DNA of 64,000 nt from Marinobacter sediminicola (GTDB taxonomy: Bacteria; Pseudomonadota; Gammaproteobacteria; Pseudomonadales; Oleiphilaceae), in contig NZ_JAVIXR010000002.1 in the NCBI RefSeq assembly GCF_031157525.1, positions 62,001-126,000 of the forward strand. Reading direction: 5' to 3'. The translations under genes were made by a program, and so were the position numbers. Within the stretch, counting starts at the first letter, position 1, and the number at the start of each line of letters is the position of its first letter. Below are positions 63,335 through 64,000 of the stretch, piece after piece. A model generated the notes under the pieces. It saw only the letters and a program-made list of their open reading frames with translations. It ran no database searches and was not told where the DNA came from.

Positions 63335-63954
63335 ATCCGATAGCTGAAGCCACTGCCATGCATCCGCAACTGGAAGACCTCCGAAACTCTGGAGCAGTCC
63401 AGATGGACCCGGCTCGCTTTCGCTATCTGGAAGAACTGGCGATGCGTTTGGAAACGAAAGGCCTACAGCACACCCGGCACTGGGACAAGCTGGAGCAGGC
63501 GGTTGCAGACTACAAGACACGATTCGAAGCACCGCAGCCGTCATCACAAGCCATTGAAACCAGTGCTCCTTCGCCGCTCTCAGCTCTGCTGGACAGGCTG
63601 AATCAAACCCAGAGTGCACCTCAAACACAACCCCGGTCGACGCTGGAACAGCTGGTGTTTGGAGCGCCCGAAGAAAGCTCAGAAGCTCCCCAACGCGCTG
63701 CAGCCGCCAATCCCCGTCAGCCACTAAAAGCCATGACCAGAGCATCGGCGGACCGTGGCGAGCAAGTCCTTCAGGACCGTGTCCGCAGCGCCATCGAACA
63801 GGCCCCCGAAGACGCCGGCCCAATGAACGCCCACCGCTTGGTAAGCTTGGCATTGGCCGAAATGCAGAAGCTGTCACCGGAGTATCTAAATCGGCTGGTG
63901 AAATACACAGATACGCTAATGGCGCTGGAACGATCAGGGCGAAAAGGCTTGTGA
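63331..63954 (+). CDS. DUF2894 domain-containing protein
   Basis: A 207-residue soluble protein. The N-terminus (RFRYLEELAMRLETKG) and C-terminus (NAHRLVSLALAEMQKLSPEYLNRLV) are characteristic of DUF2894, with a variable proline-rich middle. It overlaps the OmpA gene by four bases and stands two bases before the ATPase ATG. Function unknown; always, as I recall, found with DUF802 and DUF3348. Confidence 0.86.
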   Translation: MNPIAEATAMHPQLEDLRNSGAVQMDPARFRYLEELAMRLETKGLQHTRHWDKLEQAVADYKTRFEAPQPSSQAIETSAPSPLSALLDRLNQTQSAPQTQPRSTLEQLVFGAPEESSEAPQRAAAANPRQPLKAMTRASADRGEQVLQDRVRSAIEQAPEDAGPMNAHRLVSLALAEMQKLSPEYLNRLVKYTDTLMALERSGRKGL

Positions 63955-63956
63955 AT

Positions 63957-64000
63957 ATGATCAATGCATTCGCAGTATCAAACTACCGCAGCCTGAAAGG
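63957..64000 (+). CDS. AAA-type ATPase, N-terminal start only
   Basis: Fourteen codons before the window ends: MINAFAVSNYRSLK. The pattern aliphatic-x-N-x-RS(L/F)K after a beta strand is the opening of RecF/SMC-like ABC-type ATPases (AAA_15/AAA_21). ATG two bases after the DUF2894 stop, so same operon. Identity tentative because of length. Confidence 0.5.
   Translation, partial: MINAFAVSNYRSLK

Noticed and set aside
1..64000. tRNA, rRNA, CRISPR arrays, complete insertion sequences or prophage genes
   Set aside because: No cloverleaf-like sequence, no regularly spaced repeats, and no transposase, integrase or phage structural gene was recognised in either strand.

Overview
The window is chromosomal DNA of a free-living, respiring, probably marine gammaproteobacterium. 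Gene content and protein style look Marinobacter-like, from memory of those genomes and not a database hit. Genes are dense, many overlap by 1-4 bases, and no rRNA, tRNA, CRISPR array or complete insertion sequence was seen. Both ends cut genes: a DUF3010 protein at the left and an AAA-type ATPase at the right.

Left part (1-38.5 kb) is mostly core or housekeeping. It holds a MocR regulator divergent from a flavin-barrel protein, a cytochrome P450, a diguanylate cyclase, zapE with a nitrilase-family hydrolase, a baeRF protein and an SDR. An export-oriented amine-oxidation operon follows (Tat-exported flavin amine oxidase, cytochrome c, exported RidA, redoxin). Next come a decayed beta-lactamase-family gene, a large GGDEF/EAL protein, an RND efflux pair, DsbA/FrnE, patatin, GST, YqeY, DUF2780, DUF4112, a deaminase, an Fe-ADH, a slyD/DUF4124/helicase operon, a second GGDEF/EAL protein, a META lipoprotein and threonine aldolase.

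Middle part (38.5-44.1 kb) is an accessory, scarred region. It has a NYN/LOTUS gene collapsed to its two ends, a 32-bp copy of part of the nearby thioredoxin gene, a chimeric copy of two separated pieces of the DUF3750 gene, imperfect inverted repeats around thioredoxin, a DUF4174 remnant, and an AT-rich TIR-STAND gene that is probably anti-phage.

From 44.1 to 53.4 kb lies the urea locus, read leftward: urtABCDE (urea ABC importer), ureABC (urease apoenzyme) and hupE/ureJ. The maturation genes are wrecked: ureD and ureF are absent, ureE lacks its middle, and ureG stops after its first ~56 family residues. The import system and apoenzyme look intact, but this locus alone could not insert nickel. 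A sigma-54-like promoter precedes urtA.

Right part (53.5-64 kb) has a fourth c-di-GMP protein (GADEF variant), a LemA-TPM-TPM set, a peroxiredoxin-glutaredoxin fusion, and a tightly coupled operon DUF3348-DUF802-OmpA-DUF2894-ATPase. Its second and third products have the layout of a MotA/ExbB/ZorA plus MotB/ZorB ion-driven stator. This operon and the TIR-STAND gene are the best candidates for little-described biology here.
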